The notes under the pieces were generated by a model, which was not told the origin of the DNA, searched no databases, and was given only the letters and a program-made list of their open reading frames with translations. This document shows positions 1 through 7,759 of a stretch of 64,000 bases of DNA, in pieces (within the stretch, counting starts at the first letter, position 1; every line of letters begins with the position of its first letter). The stretch is taken from NCBI GenBank assembly GCA_963677395.2, contig OY781965.2, forward strand, positions 2,294,001-2,358,000, given 5' to 3'. This DNA is from G963667975 sp963677395 (GTDB taxonomy: Bacteria > Bacteroidota > Bacteroidia > Bacteroidales > G963667975). The position numbers and the translations under genes are program-made.

Positions 1-1
1 T

Positions 2-370
2 CCTGATAACTTTATTTCATTAAAAATAGATAAAATTCAAATTAATCAGGTGCTGAATAATTTGATTAGTAATGCAATAAAATTTTCTGAACCCGGGAAA
101 ATAGTATTGATTGAGGTTCTTCGTGAAGATGAATTTATAGTAACCCACGTAATGGATCAAGGTCTTGGAATTCCGGTTGAAGAGCAATCAAAGCTCTTTA
201 AAGTGTTTAGTAAGACAAGTGTGAAAACTACAGCCGGAGAAAGGTCAACAGGTTTAGGATTATCTATTGTTAAAAAGATAATCCATGCACATAATGGGGA
301 AATAGGTGTAAAAAGCGAACCCGGAGTTGGTTCTGATTTTTGGTTTAAACTCCCCTTAATTCAACTGTAA
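2..370 (+). CDS. Sensor histidine kinase, C-terminal ATPase part (5' end outside window)
   Basis: Partial gene, open from base 2 in the frame that ends at 370. The translated part is the HATPase_c domain of a two-component sensor kinase, which binds ATP and phosphorylates the dimerisation histidine. The N box is visible (INQVLNNLISNAIKFS), then G1 (DQGLGIP), an ATP lid, G2 (GLGLSIVKKII) and the final strand (GSDFWFKLPL). The sensor and His-containing domains lie upstream of the window, so the signal cannot be inferred. It is host DNA, ending 58 bp before the tRNA gene. Confidence 0.93.
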   Translation, partial: PDNFISLKIDKIQINQVLNNLISNAIKFSEPGKIVLIEVLREDEFIVTHVMDQGLGIPVEEQSKLFKVFSKTSVKTTAGERSTGLGLSIVKKIIHAHNGEIGVKSEPGVGSDFWFKLPLIQL

Positions 371-409
371 AAAATAATACAGAGATGCCTTTTATAAGGA
401 AGGTTTTCG

Positions 410-417
410 TATTTTTG
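410..417 (+). promoter_or_regulatory. Bacteroidota -7 box of the tRNA-Ser gene
   Basis: The sequence TATTTTTG, followed by C, matches the Bacteroidota -7 consensus TAnnTTTG exactly and lies 11 nt before the mature tRNA. No convincing -33 element was seen. Confidence 0.55.
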
Positions 418-428
418 CACTCCTAAAC

Positions 429-517
429 GGAGAGATGGCAGAGTGGTCGAATGCGGCAGACTCGAAATCTGTTGTCCTGCATCTGTGGGACCGGGGGTTC
501 GAATCCCTCTCTCTCCG
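429..517 (+). tRNA. tRNA-Ser (anticodon CGA)
   Basis: The acceptor arm GGAGAGA (429-435) pairs perfectly with TCTCTCC (510-516), followed by discriminator G517; CCA is not encoded. The anticodon stem GCAGA/TCTGT holds the loop CTCGAAA, giving anticodon CGA (reads UCG serine codons). A long variable arm and GGTTCGAAT T-loop identify a class II serine tRNA. The gene is intact although it is the integration site: bases 506-518 are shared with the phage and restore its 3' end. Confidence 0.95.
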
Positions 518-518
518 C
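506..518 (+). repeat. attL core (tRNA 3' end direct repeat)
   Basis: The 13-nt sequence CCTCTCTCTCCGC ends the tRNA-Ser gene and is repeated exactly at 50805-50817. It is the likely crossover region used by the tyrosine recombinase at 575-1903. Confidence 0.88.
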
Positions 519-563
519 AATAAGTATTGTAAATCAATTATTTAACACGATTTACACCCACTT

Positions 564-595
564 AACACCCGAAATTAATGATTTCGGGTGTTTTT
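564..595 (+). terminator. Intrinsic terminator downstream of tRNA-Ser, overlapping the integrase stop
   Basis: The perfect 12-bp stem AACACCCGAAAT (564-575) and ATTTCGGGTGTT (581-592) has a 5-nt loop and is followed by T residues on the + strand (591-595). It lies 47 nt past the tRNA and contains the integrase stop codon on the opposite strand. It probably ends tRNA transcription now that the host terminator sits at 50821-50853. Confidence 0.75.
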
Positions 596-1903
596 GTTTG
601 CTAATTTTTGATTCATTACAGCTTCAATATCATTGAATTTTGACATTTCCCTCTCTTTAAGTTCGTCAACTATTTTGACATACGGTTTCATCGCTTTGAA
701 ATCCGAGTGTCCAGTCCATTTTATGATGACTTCAGAGGGAATGCCAAGGTATAGCGCATTCACAACAAACGATCTTCTCCCGCAATGAGTTGTTAGAAGT
801 GCCCATTTTGGGTGTACTTCTTCAATACGTTCGTTACCTTTGAAATAAACTATTCGTATTTGTTCGTTATACTCACAAATCTGACCAAGTTCTTTCAGGT
901 ATTCGTTCATCTTGACGTTAGAAATAACCGGAAGTACTTTTTGTTTATCAAATTTATAGTCTTTGTCAAGTATTGCTTGAGAGTATTTATTCAGTTCAAT
1001 TTTGATTCCATCAACTGTTTTTTTTGTAACAATTGTAATATATCCGTCTTTTACATCACTTTTTTTGAGTTTTGCAACATCTGAATACCTTAGCCCAGTA
1101 AAGCAACAAAATAAAAACACATCACGAACCCGGGATAAATAGTTTTGATTTTCGTTAAATTCAATATTTTGCATTGTCTGAATTTCGTCCCAAGAAAGAT
1201 AAATAACTTCCTTAGAATTGCCATCCGCACCTTTTAACTTAGGTTTGAACGAAAGGTGTGCTTTTCCGGTATAATACCCGTTTGCAGCCGCCCACCTTAG
1301 AAACCATTTTACATTGTCTATTTGTTTCGAAATAGTTGTGTTTCGCATATCTTTTTTAAGATATTGCACAAAACCAAGTAAATACTTATTATCAATCTCT
1401 TGGAGTCGTATTTTCTTATCGTAAGTCTCAATATGAAGTCTTAAAGATTTAAACTTTGTAAATGTTGCGGCAGTCCATTCGTTTTCCTGACCTACTGTTC
1501 TGGTAAATAAATCCCAGATATGAAAAAAATCATTATTTAAAGCGAAGTCATCTTGTTTTGTTCTCCCTGATAGGTCATTAAATAATTCAATAATCTCTTC
1601 TATAGTAGGAGTCCTTTTTTCAATGAGTTCATACCTGGCAAACACCTCATTGATATTGCTTTTGTAGTTGTCAATTGTTCTATTTATATCATTGTGTGTT
1701 TGCCCGTATTTATTAATGAATCCAGCAAGAACCCTTTCATTTTTCTTGTCCCAAGCTGATTCATCAACACGATGACCAATTGGTATGTCTGTTCTAGATC
1801 CATTAAATGCTATTCTCATTCGAACTGAGATGTTTTTTATTTCTAATACTCCATCTTTTTTACGTTGATTAAGTGAAAAACGAATAGATCTTTTAATATA
1901 CAT
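575..1903 (-). CDS. int: Prophage integrase, tyrosine recombinase (442 aa)
   Basis: A site-specific recombinase that would integrate and excise the phage at tRNA-Ser. The N-terminal part (about 1-100) resembles the arm-binding domain of Bacteroidota integrases, 120-215 the SAM-like core-binding domain and 235-425 the catalytic domain. Catalytic residues are all visible: R272 (TGLRYSD), K294/K295, H373 and R376 (HCGRR), H399 (TGHS) and nucleophile Y408 (MKPYVK). Its position next to attL, reading toward the tRNA, is typical. The stop codon lies inside a hairpin that works as a + strand terminator. Family assignment is firm; the target is inferred from the att repeats. Confidence 0.95.
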   Translation of the reverse strand: MYIKRSIRFSLNQRKKDGVLEIKNISVRMRIAFNGSRTDIPIGHRVDESAWDKKNERVLAGFINKYGQTHNDINRTIDNYKSNINEVFARYELIEKRTPTIEEIIELFNDLSGRTKQDDFALNNDFFHIWDLFTRTVGQENEWTAATFTKFKSLRLHIETYDKKIRLQEIDNKYLLGFVQYLKKDMRNTTISKQIDNVKWFLRWAAANGYYTGKAHLSFKPKLKGADGNSKEVIYLSWDEIQTMQNIEFNENQNYLSRVRDVFLFCCFTGLRYSDVAKLKKSDVKDGYITIVTKKTVDGIKIELNKYSQAILDKDYKFDKQKVLPVISNVKMNEYLKELGQICEYNEQIRIVYFKGNERIEEVHPKWALLTTHCGRRSFVVNALYLGIPSEVIIKWTGHSDFKAMKPYVKIVDELKEREMSKFNDIEAVMNQKLANKNTRNH

Positions 1904-2004
1904 TAGGCTGTTTTTTATAAATTCAATTATCTTTTTACTTCTCCAAATGATTTTTTATATAGTAGTCTTTGCCTACCTTTCATTATTTGTAAATAAAGAA
2001 AGCG

Positions 2005-2442
2005 CTATCCCGAACTTTTCATTTCGGTTTTATCATATACATTATCACTTATCCCAAGTAGGCTAGTAAGTTCAATAATTTTGGATGCCAGTATAGCGTT
2101 GGTTTCTGCCATTTTTGATACGGACTGTGCCAAAGACGCATTTGTTTCTATCAATCTATTAATATCTGTTCTTTCTTCATTTTTTTGAATAGACCTAATT
2201 GTTTCAGGTTCAGACATTATCATTTCACCCTCTCCTGTCATAATCCATTTAGTAGATATAAACGAAAAAGCATTATTTATACTGCGAACAAATTTTTCAC
2301 TAACCCCCCTTTTGTTAGATAGTATTTCAGAAACAACAGAGGCATTATTCTCTATTCTTTCAACAAAGTCTTGTTGATTGCGAATAATCTTGTTGCTTTT
2401 TAAATAGCCGATCAATATTTTAACTCTCTCATTTGCAGACAT
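2005..2442 (-). CDS. CI-like phage repressor with N-terminal helix-turn-helix (145 aa)
   Basis: Residues 1-70 form an XRE-type HTH (QQDFVERI, then ASVVSEILSNKRGVSEKFV) ending in WIMTGEGEM, a hallmark of Bacteroidota phage repressors. Residues 85-135 look like a coiled coil with repeated NASLAQSV / NAILASKI segments, probably for oligomerisation. No peptidase S24 autocleavage domain is present, so induction is unlikely to be by LexA-type self-cleavage. It is transcribed with the integrase, divergently from the early genes. A perfect palindrome at 2489-2515 lies between them and is the probable operator. Confidence 0.85.
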   Translation of the reverse strand: MSANERVKILIGYLKSNKIIRNQQDFVERIENNASVVSEILSNKRGVSEKFVRSINNAFSFISTKWIMTGEGEMIMSEPETIRSIQKNEERTDINRLIETNASLAQSVSKMAETNAILASKIIELTSLLGISDNVYDKTEMKSSG

Positions 2443-2488
2443 GACAAAATATTTTTAATGTTAATAAAAGTTAATAAGTGAATATTAA

Positions 2489-2515
2489 ATTCGCATAGTA
2501 ATTCACTATGCGAAT
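2489..2515. promoter_or_regulatory. Candidate repressor operator, perfect 27-bp palindrome
   Basis: The arms ATTCGCATAGT (2489-2499) and ACTATGCGAAT (2505-2515) are perfectly complementary around a 5-nt centre. The site lies 47 bp before the repressor start and 9 bp before the rightward -7 box, where a bound dimer could silence early genes. Binding by the 2005-2442 product is inferred from position only. Confidence 0.7.
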
Positions 2516-2523
2516 ATTTCGTT

Positions 2524-2531
2524 TACTTTTG
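2524..2531 (+). promoter_or_regulatory. Early rightward promoter -7 box
   Basis: TACTTTTG, followed by C, matches TAnnTTTG exactly. It lies just downstream of the palindromic operator and about 93 bp before the first early gene. Confidence 0.55.
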
Positions 2532-2623
2532 CATCGTGTTATCTGTAAAAACACAAAAGTAAATATTACTGCAACATATGCAACTAAAAAAAACACATCA
2601 ATTTTAATCAATAACAGATAATT

Positions 2624-2842
2624 ATGAGCAGATTTAGTTTCCAGAAAGGGTTTGACCAAGTGAAAAATAAGGACGTGAAAAATGCGCGTCGTGAGATAAT
2701 GGAGGCCTTGAAAATAAATTCCAGGTATGGATGGTCAAGGAGAGTTAAAGGATTGGTTGAACCAAAGGTTTCCGAAGTCGAAGTCATCGAACGCATATTC
2801 TTAAAGTACGGAGTAGAGAGTGATATCTGGGGAACCTATTAA
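2624..2842 (+). CDS. Small Cro-like DNA-binding protein (72 aa)
   Basis: First gene of the rightward early operon. It is basic and helical, with the pattern DVKNARREIMEAL, then GWSRRVKGLVEPKVSEVEVI, then an ending IFLKYGVESDIWG. This resembles small DNA-binding proteins found opposite repressors in Bacteroidota elements. Position and size suggest a Cro or antirepressor role; no family was confirmed. It starts at the ATG at 2624, since no in-frame start lies between the -7 box and this site. Confidence 0.7.
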   Translation: MSRFSFQKGFDQVKNKDVKNARREIMEALKINSRYGWSRRVKGLVEPKVSEVEVIERIFLKYGVESDIWGTY

Positions 2843-2903
2843 TAATTGCCGGATATTAAATATTAACCAGAGATACTAAGAGCACCACTTAATAAAGTGT
2901 AAT

Positions 2904-3203
2904 ATGAAAGGAATTACAATAATTGATACAGAAAAGCCATTGTGGCAACTCACGGTTGGTGAGTTTCTGGAACTCACCAAATCAACAATCCCGGAAAAAG
3001 TAGTAGAGGCTTATATCCCGCCGGAAGGTCGAAATATGGAGTATGGTATAGCCGGAATTGCACGGATTTTTAATTGTAGTATGACAACAGCAAACCGGAT
3101 AAAACAAAGCGGTAAAATAGACAAAGCTATATCCCAATCAGGTCGTAAAATCGCAATAGATGTAGATCTGGCTTTATCACTTTTTAAAAATGATAATCTA
3201 TAA
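2904..3203 (+). CDS. DUF3853 family protein, helix-turn-helix-like (99 aa)
   Basis: The opening (PLWQLTVGEFLELTKS) and the central helix-turn-helix-like stretch (YGIAGIARIFNCSMTTANRI) followed by a DVDLALSLF tail match DUF3853, a small family common on Bacteroidota mobile elements. The central part resembles an excisionase or MerR-type DNA-recognition helix. Function is unknown; as the second early gene it could be a regulator or excision factor. It is followed 2 bp later by the next ORF. Confidence 0.75.
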   Translation: MKGITIIDTEKPLWQLTVGEFLELTKSTIPEKVVEAYIPPEGRNMEYGIAGIARIFNCSMTTANRIKQSGKIDKAISQSGRKIAIDVDLALSLFKNDNL

Positions 3204-3205
3204 AT

Positions 3206-3397
3206 ATGAAAACATATTGTGAAAAGACAGATGAAAACACTTATGCGATTAAAGAGATTTCGCCCCTCGGGCTTCAGATAATACTAAGCTCTCTTGAACA
3301 TTTGAACTGCACGGTACTAATGCGTGATGATCCCAGGGCAAAGGAAGCGCTGAATGAGTTAAACGCTTTAATAAGCGTAATTAAGAATAAAGAGTAA
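3206..3397 (+). CDS. Hypothetical early protein (63 aa)
   Basis: A small acidic/helical ORF starting 2 bp after the DUF3853 stop, so probably translated from the same message. It contains QIILSSLEHL and a helical C-terminus (EALNELNALISVI). No family was recognised. Confidence 0.6.
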   Translation: MKTYCEKTDENTYAIKEISPLGLQIILSSLEHLNCTVLMRDDPRAKEALNELNALISVIKNKE

Positions 3398-3419
3398 CAA
3401 ACCAATAGTTTACAACGAT

Positions 3420-3536
3420 ATGAGTCCGGAAAAAGAGCCAGCTTCAATAAAAGCGATACTGACAGTACTTGTCAGTATACTCGTAATTGCATTAATCCAC
3501 TGCGGATTAACCAATCTGACAACATTATTTCAATGA
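3420..3536 (+). CDS. Predicted 38-aa single-pass membrane peptide
   Basis: A short ORF starting at ATG 3420. It has a charged N-terminus (MSPEKEPASIK) and then one hydrophobic segment of about 20 residues (AILTVLVSILVIALIHCGL). Its stop overlaps the next start in ATGA (3533-3536), which supports real, coupled translation. Function unknown; small membrane peptides in early phage operons can affect lysis timing or exclusion, but nothing here proves that. Confidence 0.5.
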   Translation: MSPEKEPASIKAILTVLVSILVIALIHCGLTNLTTLFQ

Positions 3537-3748
3537 CTGTACCAGAACAGCGATTTGAGCCCTATTTGCTTGGAGTGCTTCACTCTGTAGCCTTGATAGA
3601 GGCAGAGTACCAGCTTCAGGAAGTTTCAAATTCGCTCATTTTAGAAGTACTTGAAACGTATGATTTTAAAACGCTACAGGAAATTACCGAGCGCTATTCT
3701 ATCAATATAGATTTTACAACAATCACAAAATCAAAATCAAATGTGTAA
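3533..3748 (+). CDS. Hypothetical early protein (71 aa)
   Basis: A helical, mildly acidic ORF overlapping the previous gene by 4 bp (ATGA) and the next by 8 bp, consistent with a tightly coupled operon. It is rich in E and L in its first half (LLGVLHSVALIEAEYQLQEV). No family was recognised. Confidence 0.6.
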   Translation: MTVPEQRFEPYLLGVLHSVALIEAEYQLQEVSNSLILEVLETYDFKTLQEITERYSINIDFTTITKSKSNV

Positions 3749-3947
3749 CGATATAGAAATTCTCAAATCCAGAAAAGAAATTTTAGAAAAGCAATTGGAG
3801 GCTGAAGAAAATATCGATATCAGCCTTGATCTTCAACGGCAGATATCGATACTGCTTCATAAAATACAAGCCCGCAAGGACAGAAGCCGGCATTTTCCGG
3901 TAGAAATGCCGGAATACTCGATACCCAAAGGAATACTACGCTACTAA
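3741..3947 (+). CDS. Hypothetical coiled-coil protein (68 aa)
   Basis: Residues 5-50 form a heptad-like helix (IEILKSRKEILEKQLEAEE then LQRQISILLHKIQARKD), followed by a short tail PEYSIPKGILRY. It lies 18 bp before the primase-helicase gene and may be an accessory to replication; function unknown. Confidence 0.6.
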   Translation: MCNDIEILKSRKEILEKQLEAEENIDISLDLQRQISILLHKIQARKDRSRHFPVEMPEYSIPKGILRY

Positions 3948-3965
3948 CCTCTTTAAAAAACTACC

Positions 3966-6944
3966 ATGCGCTATATTGACGCTGCAAAAATCTACGAACT
4001 AACTGACCACGGGAAAGATATTTTTTCTCATTATTTCCCCGGTGAAGAAATCGGGACCAATCGCTTTATAAGGGTACGGCCTGAAGACAAAACCCCATCT
4101 GCCAAAATCTCGTGGTATAACAATCTGTGGAGAATTACCGACTTCGGGAACCAGGACCAGTTAAACGGAACCCCCGGAATTGAGTTTGTGAGATGGAAAG
4201 AAAATTGCCCGTATTATGATGCCCTTCTCTTTATCGAGCAGGTGATCATTAAAAAAGAAATCACCTCCAAAAATTTTAAACGTCCAAAATGGGCGCCGGA
4301 TTATTCCTTCAGGGAAGTTACGGTAGAAGATAAAAAAGGAGAACATAAATTTACATTCAAGGAGAAGCCCGGCAAGGAGGATCTGTCCGCGATCGGGCGC
4401 TACGTGACAGAAGAGACCCTGAAGGATTACAATTGCAAAATTGTTGAATGGTACTCATATTGTGCATATTCAGAGGAACACAAGAGGGATATTGTACATA
4501 TATTCAAATCAAATGACACCTACCCCATTTTCCTTTTTGATTACGGCACATTTAAAAAACTGTATCGCCCGCATGAACAGGAAAAAAAGTACAGATTTAT
4601 CTATATAGGAGAAAAGCCGAAGAATTACATCTACGGGCTTAAGCAAATACTCAAATGTAAGAATGAATTTGCCAGCAACGAAAAGGAAGAATTAACGCTT
4701 CCGGAAGATAAGCCGGAGGCGATGGTAAGGGATATATTCCGCTGTTCGGGAGAATCAGATGCGCTGAATTTAGCAAGCTTAGGGTTTCATGTGTACTGGC
4801 TCAATTCCGAGTCAGCTACACTGGATTATAAGGATTACAAACGGATAGACACGCTTTGCGAAAATCACTACCAGATTATGGATCTGGATTCCACGGGTAG
4901 GAAATACGCCTTAACAAATGCACTGAAACATATTTCACTCTATACAATAGAGCTTCCGGAATGGCTATCAGGAAAACGTGATTTCAGAGGCAATCCCTGC
5001 AAGGATCTGAAGGACTTTATTAATCTTTCCGGAGAAGACCGTGAACAAACCTATTATGACTTTCTGGTGATTAAACGGGCTTCTAAGCGGGTGAAATTCT
5101 GGACAAAAACCTTTGATGAGAAAACTAAAAAAACGAACTACTCCGTGAATATGGAGTTCTTCTACTTCTTTTTGAAGGCGAACGGTTTTTACCAGGTAGA
5201 ATCCATCTATCACAAAAAAGCCGGTTACTCTTATGCTCAGGTAAAAGGCCGTGTAGTTGATCTGATTAGCCCCGACGCGATTAAACGTGTAGTCAAACGC
5301 TTTACAAAGGATTGGATAAAGAGCAAAAAGCTGATGGACTGTAATGATTTATTAAACAAAATCAATACAAGTAACCAGATCACGGAAGCGAATCTGGAAA
5401 CCATTGACGAAATAAAACTCGATTTTAAAAATTACTCTTCTGGTACAGAGTATATCAACTTTTTGAACGGCTCACTAAAAGTGACCAGGGATAAAATTGA
5501 GATGATCAAACATGAGCAACTCCCTAACTACATTTTAGGAAAGTTGGAAGTTGACCATAATACTGTCTCCCATCTTACGAGCCGCTCTATGCGCTATATC
5601 AAAGAGCCTGCAATAGAAGTCAATGCGTCAACGGCATACCAGAAACTACTCAATAAACTGGCAGCCTGCAAAACCGATGATCAGCGGGAGATTGTGAACA
5701 CAGAAATTGCAGGGTTAAATGATTTGGATAAATATGAAGTCAAAATAAATGATAAGAATTTCATATTTGTACGTTTTTTGAGAGACCTTAGCCGGCTTCA
5801 CTGGCGCAAGGAACTTGAGCGTAAAGAAAAACTCACAGCCGAGGAGGAAAAAGAGGAATATCTGTCATTTGTAAATCTGTTGTTTGTTTTAGGTTTTCAC
5901 TGTGCACAATATAAAGACCCCAGTAAGCCCTGGTTTACATTTCTTCAGGACATGAAGATTTCCGGGGTTGGTCAGAGCTCCGGACGGTCAGGAAAAAGTT
6001 TATTAAGCATGGCTGTCACTTTTGTGCGCACCTCTTTTTACAAAGGTGGAAGAACGCTTGATAATAAAAATGAGTACCAGTTCTTTTATGATGGCTTTAC
6101 CGAGTTTCATGACTTCATCGAGATTGATGATATGCATGAATACGCTGACTTTGGTTTTTTCTATACCCAGGTAACCGGAAAACGGGAAATCAATCCAAAG
6201 AATTACTCTCCTTTCACTCTCGAATATTCCGACAGTGGGAAAATGCTGATCAGTACCAATTTTGAGCTTCAGAATGTAGACTCGTCAACAATTGGCCGAA
6301 TGCTTAATTGCGGGGTCAGCGATTACTACCATGAAGCAACAAAGTTTAATGATTATAAAGAAACACGTACGCCTCTCATAAAATTTGGACGTCGGTTATA
6401 TGATGATTTTACCGATGAAGAATGGATTAAGTTTTACAACCTGATCGCATACTGCATCCAGTTGCAAATGAGGTTTTACAAGATTCAGCCCCCGATGATG
6501 AATTTGGAAAAACGGCAACTCAGGAGATCAATGAGTCAGGGACTTGGAAAAGATGAGGATTTTTTCTACTGGGCCAATGACTATTTCACGCCAATGGTTG
6601 TTACCCCGGCTTGCGAATTCTCCCCGGCTCACACGGGCTACTTTAATACATTCATTATCCGGGAGTATGCCTTTAAAGCTTTTCTTGAAAAACTCACCAA
6701 AAAGCAGGCAGCAGATTACCGGAGCAACAAGTTCAAAACGCATTTACAATCCTGGTGCGATTATTACGGATATACCCTGAACCCGGAAGAAAAGTGTACC
6801 GGAGACAGGTTACAACGGAGGATATTGAAAAAAATCGAAAATGAAACAAGAGAATGTTTCTATATCTGCACGAAAAACGTGCTTTCAATATCACAGGGGA
6901 GTGAGTTAAGTCCGGAAAATGATGATGATCAACCACCTTTTTAA
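3966..6944 (+). CDS. Phage primase-helicase, TOPRIM plus SF3-type ATPase (992 aa)
   Basis: A large replication protein expected to make primers and unwind phage DNA. The N-terminal 100 residues resemble a primase DNA-binding domain (DKTPSAKISWYNNLWRITDFG). A TOPRIM domain follows with E263 (SGESDALN) and the DxD pair at 306-308 (MDLDSTG). The C-terminal half has a Walker A motif at 669-678 (GQSSGRSGKS), a Walker B at 717-722 (FIEIDD) and a later sensor-like strand ending in N (KMLISTN), as in superfamily 3 helicases. Its length and order fit the phage/plasmid primase-helicases of Bacteroidota. It lies in the early operon, directly before a DnaA-like gene. Confidence 0.88.
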   Translation: MRYIDAAKIYELTDHGKDIFSHYFPGEEIGTNRFIRVRPEDKTPSAKISWYNNLWRITDFGNQDQLNGTPGIEFVRWKENCPYYDALLFIEQVIIKKEITSKNFKRPKWAPDYSFREVTVEDKKGEHKFTFKEKPGKEDLSAIGRYVTEETLKDYNCKIVEWYSYCAYSEEHKRDIVHIFKSNDTYPIFLFDYGTFKKLYRPHEQEKKYRFIYIGEKPKNYIYGLKQILKCKNEFASNEKEELTLPEDKPEAMVRDIFRCSGESDALNLASLGFHVYWLNSESATLDYKDYKRIDTLCENHYQIMDLDSTGRKYALTNALKHISLYTIELPEWLSGKRDFRGNPCKDLKDFINLSGEDREQTYYDFLVIKRASKRVKFWTKTFDEKTKKTNYSVNMEFFYFFLKANGFYQVESIYHKKAGYSYAQVKGRVVDLISPDAIKRVVKRFTKDWIKSKKLMDCNDLLNKINTSNQITEANLETIDEIKLDFKNYSSGTEYINFLNGSLKVTRDKIEMIKHEQLPNYILGKLEVDHNTVSHLTSRSMRYIKEPAIEVNASTAYQKLLNKLAACKTDDQREIVNTEIAGLNDLDKYEVKINDKNFIFVRFLRDLSRLHWRKELERKEKLTAEEEKEEYLSFVNLLFVLGFHCAQYKDPSKPWFTFLQDMKISGVGQSSGRSGKSLLSMAVTFVRTSFYKGGRTLDNKNEYQFFYDGFTEFHDFIEIDDMHEYADFGFFYTQVTGKREINPKNYSPFTLEYSDSGKMLISTNFELQNVDSSTIGRMLNCGVSDYYHEATKFNDYKETRTPLIKFGRRLYDDFTDEEWIKFYNLIAYCIQLQMRFYKIQPPMMNLEKRQLRRSMSQGLGKDEDFFYWANDYFTPMVVTPACEFSPAHTGYFNTFIIREYAFKAFLEKLTKKQAADYRSNKFKTHLQSWCDYYGYTLNPEEKCTGDRLQRRILKKIENETRECFYICTKNVLSISQGSELSPENDDDQPPF

Positions 6945-6953
6945 AACAAGAAC

Positions 6954-7439
6954 ATGAAGCCACAAAAAATAGATCGTATCGTGTGCATGGTATGGAAAGT
7001 AAAAAGGAGACATCTGCGCAACAAGGTACATATACCGGTTGTGAATGATGCCCGAAACGCTGCCATGTACTTTTATAATGAAGTGCTTGGTTTATCCAGT
7101 AAAAAGATTGCAAAGGCATTCAATCGTTCCAGCCACTCCACGATTTTGAGCGACCTTAAGCGAGCTGGTAACCTGATCGAGACCGACAGTTCTTACCGGG
7201 ATAAAATCCGGATTGCCCAGGCTATGATCAATCAGGAGTTAACCAGAGTTGTACCTGTTCGCAAAAAGCAGTACAACACTAAGCAGCGCCTCTCAAACGC
7301 GGGGGTGACCATTACAACAAAGAAGAAACAGATATCGCTCACCTCTGAGAAACTGGAAGGGATGAGCAAAACAGATAAAAGAAGGCTTCAGTGCCTGAAC
7401 GCAAAATATGGTTTTTCAATTCAACTTAGCTTATTATGA
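6954..7439 (+). CDS. DnaA domain IV-like DNA-binding protein (161 aa)
   Basis: Residues 28-85 match the C-terminal DNA-binding domain of DnaA: VVNDARNAAMYFYNEV, then the IAKAFN helix and RSSHSTILSDLKR, aligning with the DHTTVLHA signature helix that contacts DnaA boxes. There is no AAA+ ATPase domain; the rest is a basic tail. It starts 9 bp after the primase-helicase and overlaps the next gene by 4 bp. It probably binds double-stranded DNA at the phage origin or a control region and may help load the helicase. The domain match is clear; the role is inferred. Confidence 0.8.
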   Translation: MKPQKIDRIVCMVWKVKRRHLRNKVHIPVVNDARNAAMYFYNEVLGLSSKKIAKAFNRSSHSTILSDLKRAGNLIETDSSYRDKIRIAQAMINQELTRVVPVRKKQYNTKQRLSNAGVTITTKKKQISLTSEKLEGMSKTDKRRLQCLNAKYGFSIQLSLL

Positions 7440-7753
7440 GAGAATTAAAACAATGCCCGACGTGCCAGATTGGCGGATGCTTTGGTATTCGGGATAAAAA
7501 CACAAATGCTTGGAAGTGTACAGAGACTGGGCTTTGGCAATACAAAGAATTACCGGAAGGGATCAGAGTGGCTAAAATCGAAGACTTTTATCATGGATCA
7601 ACTCTGTTGGTCGGTAAAACGTATCTTGTAAAGGGTTATTTCACTGATTATTATGTGACATACCAAATACATGCAATGACGAACATGGAGAATTTGGTTC
7701 AGTTTATTAAGAATAGACGAGTATATATTAAAGTAAATAAACTTACTAAATAA
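7436..7753 (+). CDS. Hypothetical protein with zinc-ribbon-like start (105 aa)
   Basis: The start codon overlaps the previous stop (ATGA at 7436-7439). The first 30 residues carry cysteines at CPTCQIGGC and again at WKCTET, suggesting metal binding. The remainder is a small mixed fold (GSTLLVGKTYLVKGYF). Function unknown; part of the replication operon. Confidence 0.65.
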   Translation: MRELKQCPTCQIGGCFGIRDKNTNAWKCTETGLWQYKELPEGIRVAKIEDFYHGSTLLVGKTYLVKGYFTDYYVTYQIHAMTNMENLVQFIKNRRVYIKVNKLTK

Positions 7754-7759
7754 TACACT

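Noticed and set aside
451..636. ORF overlapping the tRNA and integrase end (61 aa)
   Set aside because: It covers the tRNA anticodon arm and reads through RNA structure and the terminator; a gene is implausible.
812..1084. ORF antisense to the integrase (90 aa)
   Set aside because: Phe/Asn-rich shadow of a clear integrase on the other strand.
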